This document shows, piece by piece, positions 7,766 through 18,800 of a stretch of DNA of 64,000 nt; position 1 is the stretch's first letter, and every line of letters begins with the position of its first letter. The position numbers were made by a program, and so were the translations under genes. Below the pieces are notes generated by a model. It was not told the origin of the DNA. It did no database searches and saw nothing but the letters and a program-made list of their open reading frames with translations. The stretch covers positions 40,802 to 104,801 of the forward strand of contig JAJFLQ010000174.1 of assembly GCA_021772615.1 (NCBI GenBank). The letters run 5' to 3'. The stretch is from Verrucomicrobiota bacterium. Its GTDB lineage: Bacteria; Verrucomicrobiota; Lentisphaeria; JABSQK01; JAJFLO01.

Positions 7766-10700
7766 ATGTTAAGCCCCTTGGAAGAACCGCAAACCATTGA
7801 CGCTACTGCACGGAACGGCGTGGTTGCTCTCCGCGATCCGGATCAAACCGTCCACCAGCTCTTCGAAGCCCAGGCACGCCGTTCGCCGGAGGCAATAGCG
7901 GTGGTGGCGGAGGATCCTGCCACGGGCGCCGAGATACAGGTGACGTACAGGCAATTGAATGCCAGGGCAAACCAACTGGCTCACTACCTGAGGCGCAATG
8001 GTGTTGGGGCAGACGTACTGGTCGGTGTCTGCATGAATCGGTCAGTGGAGATGATTGTGGGGCTTCTGGGAATTCTCAAAGCCGGAGGTGGTTATGTGCC
8101 GCTCGATCCCGACTATCCCAAAGCGCGATTGGCTTTCTTCATCGAGGACACGCGCGTACCGTTGATATTAACCCAGTCGAGCCTCTGTGCTGCCGTCGCG
8201 TCGGCGCCGGCCAAGCTGGTTGCGCTCGATACCGATTGGGCGGACATCGCGAATGAATCCGTTGCGAATCCGGCGGTACGAGCGCGGGACGACAATGTCG
8301 TCTATGTCATGTATACCTCGGGCTCGACCGGCACGCCCAAAGGGGTTGTTGTGCTTCATCGCGGCGTCTGCAATTACTTGCTGTGGCGGCAGAGCTATTT
8401 TCCTCTGGACGCAACCGACCGCGTGCTGCAGAAGACGTCGTTCAGCTTCGTGGACTCGGTATGGGAACTGTTTGAGCCGCTCACGGTCGGCGCCCGCTTA
8501 ATCATGGTAGCCCCGAGCCGACACCATGACCTTGCGTATCTTGTACGGGTGATGGCCGAGAAGGAAATAACGGCGGCGGATTTCATCCCCTCGCTTCTGG
8601 ATGTGTTCCTGGACGAGCGCGGCGTTGAAAAATGTACAACGCTCAGACGGGTTACGACCGGCAGCGAGACAGTGTCCGTAGAGCTGGAGAAACGTTTCTT
8701 CGCCCGGCTTGATGCAAGCTTGTATAATCTGTACGGCCCGACCGAAGCATCGATCGCGTCTACGTGCTGGACGTGCAGCGCCGCGGCAGCGATGAAATCG
8801 GTTCCCATCGGTCGCCCGATTGCCAATACCGAGGTCATACTACTGGACGCGGATCTGCAACGCGTACCCAGGGGCCAGGAGGGAGAGGTTTATATAGGCG
8901 GCACGGGCCTGGCGCGAGGCTATCTGAATCGTCCGGCGCAGACTGGCGACTCGTTTGTCCCCAATCCAGATTCCGGTGCGATTCCGGGAACTCGGCTCTA
9001 CAGGACCGGCGATCTGGCCGGATATGTGCAGGATTATCTGTCAGGCGAGCCGGTGCTTGCCTTTTTGGGACGGATTGATCATCAGGTAAAGCTGCGGGGA
9101 TACCGATTCGAGTTGGGCGAGGTTGAGTGTGCGTTGCGACGGCATCCCCACGTCCAGGCCGCGGTTGCCGTTCTCCGGGAAGATCGACCGCGTGACAAGT
9201 GCCTCATTGCCTATGTTGTCTTCGCACCCGGACAGGACGTCGCGGTTGCGGTATTGCGTTCATACCTCAAAGAAGACTTGCCGGACTATATGATTCCTGC
9301 GGTCTTCGTTTTCCTGGATCAATTGCCATTGACGCCGAACGGCAAGGTTGACCGAAAAGCGTTGCCCGTCCCGGACCAAAAACGCGTTCAACGTGCCGGC
9401 GGCTTCGCCTCGCCGCGGACACCGGTCGAAGCATTGCTTGCAGACATCTGGGCTGAGATTCTCCGAATCGATGACGTGGGCATTCACGATGATTTTCTTG
9501 ACCTCGGCGGACATTCGCTGCTGGCCATACGGGTCGTATCCAGGGTACAGACCTGTTTCGGTCTGACTCTGCCCGTCCGGGTCATATTCGAGTCGCCGAC
9601 GGTCGCGGCCCTGGCAAAGCACATTGAGTCCGGCGAGCAGGACGGAGACAACCTACGACATCTTCCGATTACACGAATGTCCCGGCTCGGCAGGCTGCCC
9701 CTTTCGTTCGCTCAGCAACGGCTTTGGTTTCTAAGTGAAGCAGGAGTCGGCGGGACGGCTTACAATATGCAGTATCGACTGCACCTGGTCGGCCCACTAC
9801 AAATCGTCGCTCTGCAATCCGCCATCCGTGAAATTCTCCGTCGTCATGAACCGTTGCGGACCGTATTCCGGAGCGAAGACGGTGTTCCGTATCAGGTCAT
9901 AAACTGCGCCCGTGACCTCGAGTTCCCGATATCGGACTTGAGTGACCTGGGCGGCGAGACCAAAGAGACCATCGTCGCCCGATTAATGGCACAGGATTAC
10001 CACCGCCCATTTGATCTGGAGAACGACATGATGGTGCGGGTTCGCTTACTCCGGATGACCGCTTCCAAGCATATTTTCCTGTTCACGGTCCATCATATAG
10101 CCTTCGACGGTTCATCTGCAGAGATCGTCGCTCGCGAGTTGGCCGCACTGTATCATGACTATCACAGCGGCCGGCCGTCGTCGCTTCCTGCAATCGACGT
10201 GCACTATGCGGACTTTGCGGCATGGCAGCGGCATATGCTCCAGGGCGAGATTCTGGAGACATACATCACATACTGGCGAGCACAGCTCGACGGTGCTCCA
10301 ACGCACCTCAACCTGCAATCCGATCGGCCCCGTCCCCGGGTCCAAACGTACACCGGCGACGAAGTTGGCGCCATGCTGGCGCCGCGCCTTGGTGAGCGAC
10401 TGCGGGCCTTGAGCAGGAAAGAAAATGCCACGCTGTTCATGACCCTACTGGCTGGATTCAAGTTGCTCATGTCTCGCCTCTGCGGGCAGAGCGATGTCAT
10501 TTTCGGAATTCCAGTGGAAGGGCGTAGTCACGCCCAGGTCGAGAATCTTGTTGGGTTCTTTGTCAACACGCTCGTCACCCGTACCGATCTTTCGGGAGAC
10601 CCGACATTCAATGGCCTGCTCCGCAGTGTACGGAATAGTACGATCGAGGCGTATTCCCATCAGGATTTGCCATTCGAAAAACTGGTCGAAACATTGGCCC

Positions 10701-12922
10701 CGGAGCGCGTCCTGTCGCGTTCGCCGTTCTTTCAGGTCTTTTTCAACATGACAACCGCTGAAGGCACGGGTTTTTCCCTTAAAGACCTGCGTGTAAAAGC
10801 GATTCCGAAAACGTCGGCCGCGACGCACTTCGATATCACACTGTACGTATTGGATCGGCCGCCGGAGCTTCGTGTGAACCTGGTATACAATGCCGACTTA
10901 TTCGCCGCCGACCGGATGGACGAGGTATTGCGGCAGTACGCCCACCTTCTCGAGCAGTTATCAACATCGCCCGAAGCATGTATTCACGACTACAACCTGG
11001 TGACGGTAGAAGCGGCTTCGGTCATCCCGGATCCACGGGTCGTACTTACGGCTGAACCATTGCCAACAGTTGCCGAGATGCTCAACGGTCGAGTCGCGGA
11101 GGCAGCGCATAAAACCGCACTAAGCCGCGGCGACCGACGGTGGTCCTATCAGGACGTTGCTTCCATGGCGGAGTCGATTGCACGAAGGCTGCGGAGCGAG
11201 GGATTGGAATCGGGCGATATCGTCGCGCTGCATGGCTCGGGAAGTTTTGGACTTGTTGTCGGATTGGTCGGCGTATTTATGGCCGGCGGCGTTGCGATGC
11301 CGATCGATTCAGAGCTGCCTGACAATCGAAAAAATGTCATCCTTCAAGAGGGACATGCGACGTACTTGCTGGAAGTCGTTGCGCCAGAGAATCCGTCACG
11401 TTGGGCGGACGCCCAATCGTTACCGACGGTCTTAATCGATGAAGACCGGGGCATCGATGATGCCGCGGCCCCGGATCGCAAGAGTCAGCATGAACGGCTG
11501 AGTGGACGTGCGTCGTCGTCGGCTGCTTATGTCTTTTTCACCTCAGGAAGCACAGGAACGCCGAAGGCCGTACTGGGTTCACACGCCGGGTTGAGTCATT
11601 TTCTGAACTGGCAGCGTGCTACTTTCGACGTGGGCCCGGGGGACCGCGTCGCTCAGCTGACCTCATTGTCGTTCGATGTCGTGCTCAGGGACATCTTGCT
11701 GCCATTGGTGGGCGGCGCAACGCTGGTCGTCCCACCACCGTCGCAGACCCGCGATGCCGACTCTGTGCTCCAATGGCTCCGGCAGGAGGCGGTCACTGTT
11801 CTGCACACCGTGCCGTCAATAGCGATTTTCTGGCTGACCCACGCTTCCATAGACATGGCTCTGCCGAAACTTCGCGTGGTATTTTTCGCCGGTGAGCCGT
11901 TGTCCGCCGATCTGGTGGACCGGTGGCGGCGCGCGTTCACATATGAAGGTGATATCGTGAACCTTTATGGCCCGACGGAGACGACATTGGCCAAGTGCTG
12001 GTATCGGGTGCCGCGTCGTGTCCACCCCGGAATTCAGCCGATTGGAACGACGCTGCCACAAACACAGATACTCATTTTGTCAGCCGAACACCGGCTGTGC
12101 GGAATTGGCGAACCGGGTGAGATCGCCATTCGCACGCCGTACCGCAGCCTCGGATATAGAAACAATCCAGAAGAGACGGCGAGAACGTTCATACAGAATC
12201 CATTCCGCGATGCCCCCGACGATCTCATATATTTGACCGGCGACCGTGGCTGTTACCGGCACGACGGTCTGCTCGACATCTCTGGCAGGATGGATGACCA
12301 GGTCAAGATCCGTGGCGTGCGTATTGAGCCAGATGAGATAAACCAGGCACTACGCCGCCACCCACTGGTCAAGACGTGTTTTGTTGCCGCAGTCCAGGAT
12401 GACGAAGGCGGGTCGAAACTCATCGCGTACGTTACGACCGATCTGGCCGAAGATACGCTGTCGTACCAGCTTCACTCGTATCTCGCCGGCGTATTGCCGG
12501 CGGCGATGATACCGTCGTTTTTTGTCAAACTCGTTCGTCTGCCGCTCACCGCCAACGGCAAAGTAGATCGGCGGGCATTGCCGGCGGTTGACATGACCGG
12601 GAATGCCTCAGAAAACACGTTCATTGCGCCGTCTTCCCCCACCGAAGAACGCCTCGCCGCCATCTGGATTGAGGTCCTCGGTATCGATAGCGTGGGAATC
12701 CACGATAATTTTTTCGATCGCGGCGGGCATTCGCTGCTGGCGATACAAATCATTTCCCGCATACGCAAGGCATTTTGTTACTTACTGCCGGTATCTGTTC
12801 TTTTCGAACGACCAACCATCAGCGGTTTAGCCCAAACTATCGAATCGGCTCAGGTCACCGGCCACGCCGGCCCGACAGGCCGTGACGTTGCCAGAGCGAC
12901 GTTTGAAGAGGGTGCGTTGTAG
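7766..12922 (+). CDS. Two-module non-ribosomal peptide synthetase, A-T-C-A-T
   Basis: A 1718-residue NRPS. Adenylation domain 1 spans about 30-535 (YTSGSTGTPKG at about 183, YNLYGPTEA, RTGDL, NGKVDRKAL). Carrier 1 is at about 550-620 (DLGGHSLL). The condensation domain is at about 640-1065, with the intact HHIAFDG catalytic motif near 776. Adenylation domain 2 is at about 1090-1600 (FTSGSTGTPKA, NLYGPTETT, LTGDRG, NGKVDRRAL). Carrier 2 is at about 1620-1690 (DRGGHSLL). No thioesterase, reductase or terminal condensation domain is present, so release needs another protein or hydrolysis. In A1 the motif that is usually FDxSxWE reads FVDSVWE; in A2 it reads FDVVLRD. These are the first specificity residues. 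The product would be a dipeptide, identity unknown. A hairpin terminator follows. Confidence 0.93.
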   Translation: MLSPLEEPQTIDATARNGVVALRDPDQTVHQLFEAQARRSPEAIAVVAEDPATGAEIQVTYRQLNARANQLAHYLRRNGVGADVLVGVCMNRSVEMIVGLLGILKAGGGYVPLDPDYPKARLAFFIEDTRVPLILTQSSLCAAVASAPAKLVALDTDWADIANESVANPAVRARDDNVVYVMYTSGSTGTPKGVVVLHRGVCNYLLWRQSYFPLDATDRVLQKTSFSFVDSVWELFEPLTVGARLIMVAPSRHHDLAYLVRVMAEKEITAADFIPSLLDVFLDERGVEKCTTLRRVTTGSETVSVELEKRFFARLDASLYNLYGPTEASIASTCWTCSAAAAMKSVPIGRPIANTEVILLDADLQRVPRGQEGEVYIGGTGLARGYLNRPAQTGDSFVPNPDSGAIPGTRLYRTGDLAGYVQDYLSGEPVLAFLGRIDHQVKLRGYRFELGEVECALRRHPHVQAAVAVLREDRPRDKCLIAYVVFAPGQDVAVAVLRSYLKEDLPDYMIPAVFVFLDQLPLTPNGKVDRKALPVPDQKRVQRAGGFASPRTPVEALLADIWAEILRIDDVGIHDDFLDLGGHSLLAIRVVSRVQTCFGLTLPVRVIFESPTVAALAKHIESGEQDGDNLRHLPITRMSRLGRLPLSFAQQRLWFLSEAGVGGTAYNMQYRLHLVGPLQIVALQSAIREILRRHEPLRTVFRSEDGVPYQVINCARDLEFPISDLSDLGGETKETIVARLMAQDYHRPFDLENDMMVRVRLLRMTASKHIFLFTVHHIAFDGSSAEIVARELAALYHDYHSGRPSSLPAIDVHYADFAAWQRHMLQGEILETYITYWRAQLDGAPTHLNLQSDRPRPRVQTYTGDEVGAMLAPRLGERLRALSRKENATLFMTLLAGFKLLMSRLCGQSDVIFGIPVEGRSHAQVENLVGFFVNTLVTRTDLSGDPTFNGLLRSVRNSTIEAYSHQDLPFEKLVETLAPERVLSRSPFFQVFFNMTTAEGTGFSLKDLRVKAIPKTSAATHFDITLYVLDRPPELRVNLVYNADLFAADRMDEVLRQYAHLLEQLSTSPEACIHDYNLVTVEAASVIPDPRVVLTAEPLPTVAEMLNGRVAEAAHKTALSRGDRRWSYQDVASMAESIARRLRSEGLESGDIVALHGSGSFGLVVGLVGVFMAGGVAMPIDSELPDNRKNVILQEGHATYLLEVVAPENPSRWADAQSLPTVLIDEDRGIDDAAAPDRKSQHERLSGRASSSAAYVFFTSGSTGTPKAVLGSHAGLSHFLNWQRATFDVGPGDRVAQLTSLSFDVVLRDILLPLVGGATLVVPPPSQTRDADSVLQWLRQEAVTVLHTVPSIAIFWLTHASIDMALPKLRVVFFAGEPLSADLVDRWRRAFTYEGDIVNLYGPTETTLAKCWYRVPRRVHPGIQPIGTTLPQTQILILSAEHRLCGIGEPGEIAIRTPYRSLGYRNNPEETARTFIQNPFRDAPDDLIYLTGDRGCYRHDGLLDISGRMDDQVKIRGVRIEPDEINQALRRHPLVKTCFVAAVQDDEGGSKLIAYVTTDLAEDTLSYQLHSYLAGVLPAAMIPSFFVKLVRLPLTANGKVDRRALPAVDMTGNASENTFIAPSSPTEERLAAIWIEVLGIDSVGIHDNFFDRGGHSLLAIQIISRIRKAFCYLLPVSVLFERPTISGLAQTIESAQVTGHAGPTGRDVARATFEEGAL

Positions 12923-12927
12923 ACGTG

Positions 12928-12960
12928 CGGCGGTTGCGGTCGGTCACCCGCCGTTTTTTT
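12928..12960 (+). terminator. Intrinsic terminator after the NRPS
   Basis: Six bases after the NRPS stop, CGGCGG (12928-12933) pairs with CCGCCG (12948-12953) across a 14-nt loop and is followed by seven T (12954-12960). This is a classical Rho-independent terminator on the plus strand. Confidence 0.8.
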
Positions 12961-13026
12961 CGATCCAAGAATGCTATTACAAGAAATTGTATGCTTGGAT
13001 GTTTATGCCGCTTCTTCGGTGCCCCG

Positions 13027-13065
13027 GGCCGCTCGCGCGACCCAACCGCCTCGCCATCGGCGGCC
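13027..13065. repeat. Dispersed GC-rich repeat, copy A
   Basis: The 39 bases here (GGCC.CTCGCGC...CC, then TCGCCA.CGGCGGCC) match a segment at 59881-59919 almost throughout, and more loosely the end of a repeat at 32971-33005. All three copies lie in gene-free gaps at operon ends. No coding potential is evident. Confidence 0.5.
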
Positions 13066-13150
13066 TAGGATTTATTGGCAACATTAGCAGCTGCCGCTCT
13101 CCTCAATCGCCTGCAAGGGGTTGTTGACCAACCGGCCGTAGACGTATGTG

Positions 13151-13208
13151 CAATATGGCCAAATGACCATATTGCGGCCACACTCCCGCCATCCCGATCA
13201 CCTATACT
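13151..13208 (+). promoter_or_regulatory. Dyad operator and conserved promoter block upstream of the pump-arn operon
   Basis: A perfect 8-bp inverted repeat, CAATATGG (13151-13158) and CCATATTG (13167-13174), flanks an 8-nt centre. It is followed by TGCGGCCACACTCC...CATCCC and TATACT at 13203-13208. The same architecture, with the same 8-8-8 spacing and the same 28 bases between dyad and TATACT, precedes the LtaS-like gene at 25884-25941. The ATG of the first pump gene lies 55 nt beyond TATACT. TATACT fits a -10 box, but I see no -35 at 16-18 bp, so activation by a dyad-binding protein is likely. Confidence 0.7.
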
Positions 13209-13263
13209 GTGATTGAAAGCGTCATTCAGGCGCTCTGAATCCCAAAAACGTGGTTGGCGGATT

Positions 13264-14625
13264 ATGAATCTACCAGTGGCATCATTGTATTGTCGTTTTC
13301 GAGTCCTCCGGATTCTCGTCGTGCCGGTTCTTGTTATGGCAGGTTGTGTCGATACCCGACCCTTTCAGCAAGCGGCGATCATGCAGGACCTGGGATCACG
13401 AGTCTGTTGCGATTTGTCTGGTGACGGCGGTGCAAACGGGTTTGAGCTTCCCCCGGGTGTTGCGGTTGTGGACGGCCTTACCAGTGATGAAGCTACGGCC
13501 ATCGCACTCTGGAACAATCCACAGTTCCAGGCTGATCTTGCACAGCTGGATGTTGCCAGGGCCGATCTTGTTTCATCCGGCATGATCCGAAATCCCACGC
13601 TGTCGTTGCTATTTCCCGTGGGACCGAAACAGTTTGATGCGGCGTTGAACTGGTCGTTGGACGCTATCTGGCTGCGGTCACGCCGTCTGGCGTTATCCCA
13701 ACAGACGATCGAGAGCATTGCCGAGAGTCTTGTCCTGAACGGGTTGAATCTGGTGCGCGACACCCGTCTGGCGACCGCGGAACTCATTGCAGCTGAGGAA
13801 CGGGTACGCCTGCTTCGCGAAGATGTCGCGCTGCTTGCGGAGTTGAGCGACCTCGCCATGCGTCGCGTCGAAGCGGGCGATATCAGCGGCCTCGACGGTC
13901 AGCTGTACCGTGTCGAACTCGCTGCGTTACAAAATACCCTGTCGACACATTCGGATAGTACGGCCGTCGCTCGCGGTCGCCTTACCGCGCTCATGGGCGG
14001 CCCCGACGAGACAGTAACCGGGACGGTCTCATCGCCACTACCCGTCGCAGAGCTACCTTTTGATCCCGTGGAACTGACCGCACTCGCGTTGGCCGCGCGA
14101 CCGGATTTGCGGGCCGCTGAACTAGCGATTGAAGCGGCGGGCGAAAAGCTCGGCCTCGAGAAGATGAGAATCTTTGATTTCATCGGCATCGTCGATGCCA
14201 ACGGGATCGGCGAGAAAACCTTTGAGATCGGCCCCGGACTTCAACTTGAATTGCCGATATTCCATCGAAAATCCGCCGGTCACGACCGCGCGCTCGCCGA
14301 ATTCAATGTGGCGGGCAAGCGCTATGCCGCACTCCGTGAGACCATCGTCTGTCAGGTTCGCGAGTCGGCGGCGCGCTACTCGGCCGCGTCGAACGAGGTG
14401 ACACGATGGAAGCGCGACATCCTTCCGGCAATAGCCGTCGCAGTTCAGGCAACGCAGACGTCGGTCGAGGTCGGACAGGATGCTTTGCCGTCGCTGATCG
14501 TCATGCAACGTCGTCATATCGGATTTCGTATTCAGGAAGTGGAAGCGGAAGCCGAACTTCGCCGCGCCGCGGCACAATTGAGTTACAGCATCGGGAGCAA
14601 TTGTGATCGACCTCGTGAGAATTAG
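13264..14625 (+). CDS. Outer-membrane efflux channel lipoprotein, TolC/CusC-like
   Basis: A 453-residue outer-membrane factor. The N-terminus carries a signal peptide ending in a lipobox (VLVMAGC), so it is probably a lipoprotein. The rest is the OEP family repeat: two helical halves with long coiled regions, 'EATAIALWNNPQFQADLAQLDVARADLVSSGMIRNPTLSL' type features in the first half and 'TALALAARPDLRAAELAIEAA' in the second. This protein forms the trimeric channel through which the inner-membrane RND pump extrudes substrate. The ATG at 13264 places the lipobox at about residue 27; an upstream TTG at 13213 would bury it. The adaptor gene starts 23 nt before the stop, indicating coupling. Confidence 0.88.
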   Translation: MNLPVASLYCRFRVLRILVVPVLVMAGCVDTRPFQQAAIMQDLGSRVCCDLSGDGGANGFELPPGVAVVDGLTSDEATAIALWNNPQFQADLAQLDVARADLVSSGMIRNPTLSLLFPVGPKQFDAALNWSLDAIWLRSRRLALSQQTIESIAESLVLNGLNLVRDTRLATAELIAAEERVRLLREDVALLAELSDLAMRRVEAGDISGLDGQLYRVELAALQNTLSTHSDSTAVARGRLTALMGGPDETVTGTVSSPLPVAELPFDPVELTALALAARPDLRAAELAIEAAGEKLGLEKMRIFDFIGIVDANGIGEKTFEIGPGLQLELPIFHRKSAGHDRALAEFNVAGKRYAALRETIVCQVRESAARYSAASNEVTRWKRDILPAIAVAVQATQTSVEVGQDALPSLIVMQRRHIGFRIQEVEAEAELRRAAAQLSYSIGSNCDRPREN

Positions 14626-15889
14626 TGCGCAGCGTAGCCAAGAACGTCTTCGGCCGTTGCGGTGGTGCTCGTCGTTACGCGTATTGGTGGTTGCAGCGGC
14701 GACTTCTCTGGCTGTATCGGGTTATTCGTCGGATCCGTCAGCCGTGGTCGATAATGCGGTCAACGAACGCGACCTTGCGATCGTCACATTAACTGCGGAC
14801 GCAGAATTACGTCTGGGCATTGAATCGGTCGCATTGGAGCGTCGGAACATTGGTCGGGCACAAACACGACCCGGTTTCGTCATGCTGCGGCCGGGGCATC
14901 GATTCACCGTTTACGCGCCGGCGTCCGGCGTCCTCGCAACTACACTGTCGGATGGGGGGATAGCGGCAGGTGCGATTGTTCGCAAGGATACGCCGCCATA
15001 TCGCCTCGTACGTCTGGAGCCGGAACGGGACACGCTGGGTAAGGACCGTGACCGCATCGGCCTGCAACAGGACCGAATGCGGTCGAAACAGGACCTGGCA
15101 GTCGCTGAGATCCGGCTTGCCAATGCCAAGCTGGCGTTGGCGCGGACGGAGCGTCTGCTTATGGACAGTGCCGGGAGCAAACGTGCCGCCGACGAAGCCT
15201 TTGCCGAGGCGGCGCAGGCGCAGGTAGCTGTCGATTCGGCTAAGGCCCAACTCAATGCGTATGACACATATTGTCTGCAGGCTGACTCGTCGGGCGCAGA
15301 TGCATCGTCCGTCGTCGACATCGTGTCGCCGATCGACGGCGTCATCGAGACCATATACGCCGTCAGCGGTCAGGCGGTTGCTGCCGGTTCGCCGATATTC
15401 GAGGTCGCCAATTACGACGTCATGTGGTTGAAGGTACCAATATATGTTGGAGATGCGGATCGTGTCGACGGCGACGCTCCGGTGGATGTTCAATCGATTC
15501 ACGCTCATTCCACGTCCGACGTTGTGTCCGCCAAACCTGTTCGTGCGCCGCCATCGGCCGACCCTGTGGCCGCCACTGTGGATTACCATTACGAGTTGCG
15601 AAACGAGAACGGGCGGTATCGTCCGGGTGAACGGTTGAACGTTATCGTTCCAATGCGGACACAGGCGCCTCGGCTGGTTGTTTCCTATTCCGCCGTCATC
15701 TACGATATCCACGGCGGCGCGTGGATCTACGAGCACCTTCCACTCCATAAATTCATTCGCCGCCGTGTCGAAGTTGACTATGTAGCCGACGATACAGCGG
15801 TATTGCGTCGCGGCCCCGTCCCCGGGACCAGGATTGTAACGGTCGGCGTCGCGGAGCTGTTCGGCACCGAATTCGGGGTCGGAAAATGA
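14603..15889 (+). CDS. RND efflux periplasmic adaptor (membrane fusion protein)
   Basis: A 428-residue HlyD/CusB-like adaptor starting at GTG. A hydrophobic signal segment (about 25-42) precedes a first half-lipoyl motif (FTVYAPASGVLATTLSDGG), a coiled-coil hairpin at about 145-215 rich in Ala, Arg and Glu, and a second half-lipoyl motif (IVSPIDGVIETIYAVSGQAVAAGSPIFEVANYDVMWL). The C-terminal beta barrel and membrane-proximal domain follow. It bridges the inner-membrane pump and the outer-membrane channel. The order CusC-, CusB-, CusA-like is preserved. No methionine-rich metal-binding N-terminal segment, as in CusB, is present, so a copper/silver substrate is not indicated by this protein. 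Confidence 0.88.
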   Translation: MIDLVRISAQRSQERLRPLRWCSSLRVLVVAAATSLAVSGYSSDPSAVVDNAVNERDLAIVTLTADAELRLGIESVALERRNIGRAQTRPGFVMLRPGHRFTVYAPASGVLATTLSDGGIAAGAIVRKDTPPYRLVRLEPERDTLGKDRDRIGLQQDRMRSKQDLAVAEIRLANAKLALARTERLLMDSAGSKRAADEAFAEAAQAQVAVDSAKAQLNAYDTYCLQADSSGADASSVVDIVSPIDGVIETIYAVSGQAVAAGSPIFEVANYDVMWLKVPIYVGDADRVDGDAPVDVQSIHAHSTSDVVSAKPVRAPPSADPVAATVDYHYELRNENGRYRPGERLNVIVPMRTQAPRLVVSYSAVIYDIHGGAWIYEHLPLHKFIRRRVEVDYVADDTAVLRRGPVPGTRIVTVGVAELFGTEFGVGK

Positions 15890-18800
15890 TGAAATGGCTG
15901 ATATCGAGTGCGATTCGCCTGCGCCTGCCGATCGTTGTACTTACCGCTATTCTGATCGTCGGCGGGATGCAGAAACTGCGCGAAACGCCGCTGGACGTGT
16001 TTCCCGAATTTTCACCGCCGCGCGTCGAGATTCAGACCGAGGTCCCGGGACTGTCCACTGCCGATGTTGAATCGCTCGTCACCGTCCCCATTGAAAACGC
16101 ATTGAACGGCGTTCCATGGGTCGAAAAGATTCGCTCAAAAACCGTGGTGGGGCTGTCCTCGGTGGTTCTGTATTTCGCCCGCAAGACCGACCTGATCAAA
16201 GCGCGCCAACTGGTCCAGGAGCGCCTGGCGCTGGTCACGACGATGCTGCCCGGTTCGGCAAAACCGCCCGTGATACTGCCGCCGACCTCGTCCACCAGCC
16301 GGCTCCTGAAGATCGGCGTTTCATCAAAAAAGCTGTCACAGATCGACCTTACGACGATAGCCAAGTGGAGTATACGTCCCCGCTTAATGGCGATTTCCGG
16401 CGTCGCAAACGTGGCGATCTGGGGACAGCGGGACCGCCAATTGCAGGTCCAGGTGAATCCGGAGCAACTGCAGCTGAACGGTGTGACGCTCGACGAGGTT
16501 ATCACGGCCGTCTCCAGTGCGGCGTCGGTCGCTGCCGGCGGCTATGTCGACACGCCGAACCAACGCCTTAACGTCTCCTGCACGGTTTCCGTATCGACGC
16601 CGGCCGAGCTTGAAGACATCGTCGTCGCCGATCACCACGGCGCCATGATACGGATAAAGGATGTCGCCACCGTCGTCGAGGGGGCTCCCCAGCCAATCGG
16701 CAACGCGATCATCAATGATGGACCGGGATTGTTGCTGATCGTGGAAAAGCAGCCGTGGGGCAATTCGCTGGAGATAACCCACCAGATCGAAGCGGCGCTG
16801 GACGCATTGCGGCCCGGCTTGAAGGATATCGATATTGACTCGACTATCTTCCGCCCGGCGACCTTCATAGAAATGTCGCTTGCCAACCTCAACCACGCGT
16901 TGCTGACCGGTTGCATCCTGGTCACCATCGTGTTGATCGTCTTTCTGTTCGACTGGCGGACGGCGCTGATCAGCGTATTCGCGATTCCGACCTCCCTGAT
17001 TGCTGCGGCGCTGGTCTTGTGTTATCGCGGGGAAACCGTGAATACCATGGTCCTGGCAGGGTTGATTATTGCGCTTGGCGAGGTCGTAGATGATGCCATC
17101 ATCGACGTCGAGAACGTCATGCGTCGGTTGCGGTTGAACTACCGCAACGGCAGCCCACGTTCCACATTCAACGTGGTTGTGGATGCGTCGCTCGAGGTGC
17201 GAAGTTCCGTCGTGTACGGGAGTATGATCGTTGTGATCGTGCTGATCCCGGTGTTTATGCTTGAAGGGCTTTCGGGCGCGTTCTTTCGGCCGCTGGCATT
17301 GTCTTACGTGCTCGCGATCACCGCCTCTCTGGCGGTTGCGCTTACATTGACGCCGGCGCTCGCGTACATGTTATTGCCGGGGGCCGCATCGAGGCGCGAT
17401 GCGGATTCTCCGGCGGTCGCACTACTCAAGTTTTCCTATCGCCATATCCTACCGATGTTCCTGAAGGCGCGTGCACTGGTTGTCATCGGTCTGCTGGTCG
17501 CGATCGGCGTCACTATTGTCTCGATACCGCGGCTGGGCGAGGAGTATCTCCCGAACTTTTGCGAATTCGATTTCCTGATGCACTGGGTAGAGAAGCCTGG
17601 AACATCCATCGAGGCGATGGACCGGATTACGATCCGTGCGAGCAAGGACCTGCGATCGATACAGGGTGTCCGTAATTTCGGCGCGCACATCGCCCGCGCC
17701 GAAGTCGCTGATGAGGTTGTGGGATCGCATTTTACCGAACTCTGGATCAGCCTGGACCCCGCAGTAGACTACGACGCAACCGTCGCCCGGATACAATCCA
17801 CGGTCGACGCTTACCCGGGGCTGTATCGCGATGTGTTGACGTATCTGCGTGAACGCATCAAGGAGGTCCTTACCGGGACCAGCGCTACGATCGTCATCCG
17901 AACCTACGGACCGAACCTTGACGTGCTGCGGGAAAAGGCGGGCGACATCGCCGCCGCCATCAAAGATGTTGCCGGTGTGGTTGATCTGAAGATTCAACCG
18001 CAAATACAGGTTCCACAGATCGAGATTCGGATTCGCAATGCGGATGCGGCACGGTTCGGGATCACGCCCGATGCGATACGGCAGGCGGTAACGGCCGTGA
18101 TCAACGGTGTCAAGGTCGGTGAGGTCTACGAAGACCAGAGAAACGTTGATGTCACGGTGTGGAGCGAACCCGAATTTCGTTCGAGCGTTGAATCGCTGCA
18201 GGATATTCGGATCGCCACGAACAGCGGCGCCGCGATCCCGTTGCGGGACGTGGCCACGATCGCAATCGTCCCGACGCCCAACGAGATTACCCGTGAATCA
18301 GCCTCGCGTCGTATCGATGTGAGTTGCAACGTGCAAGACCGTGATCTCGGCAGCATCGATCGTGAAATTCGGGGACGCATTGCGCAATTGACGTTTGCCC
18401 ACGGGTACTATCCGGAGATTCTGGGCGAGTACACCGCATTGCAAGCGGCCCGGAATCGGCTCGGCATTCTGGCCGCGACCTCGGTGATCGGCATTTTTCT
18501 GATCCTGCACACGGACTTTCGCTCTGTGCGCCTGGCCTTGCTCATCCTGATGAGCCTGCCGTTTTGTCTGATCGGCGGTGTCGCAGGTGTCTTCGCGACC
18601 GGCGGGATCCTGTCATTGGGATCGCTTATCGGCTTTGTCACCGTGATCGGCATCGCCGTTCGCAATGGAATCCTGCTGCTCGGGCATTTTCGCCATCTGC
18701 AGGTTCGCGAGGGTATGCCCTGGGGCGTCGACCTCATCCTGCGCGGGGCCGAAGAGCGCCTGGCGCCCATTCTGATGACAGCGCTCACCACCGGTATGGC

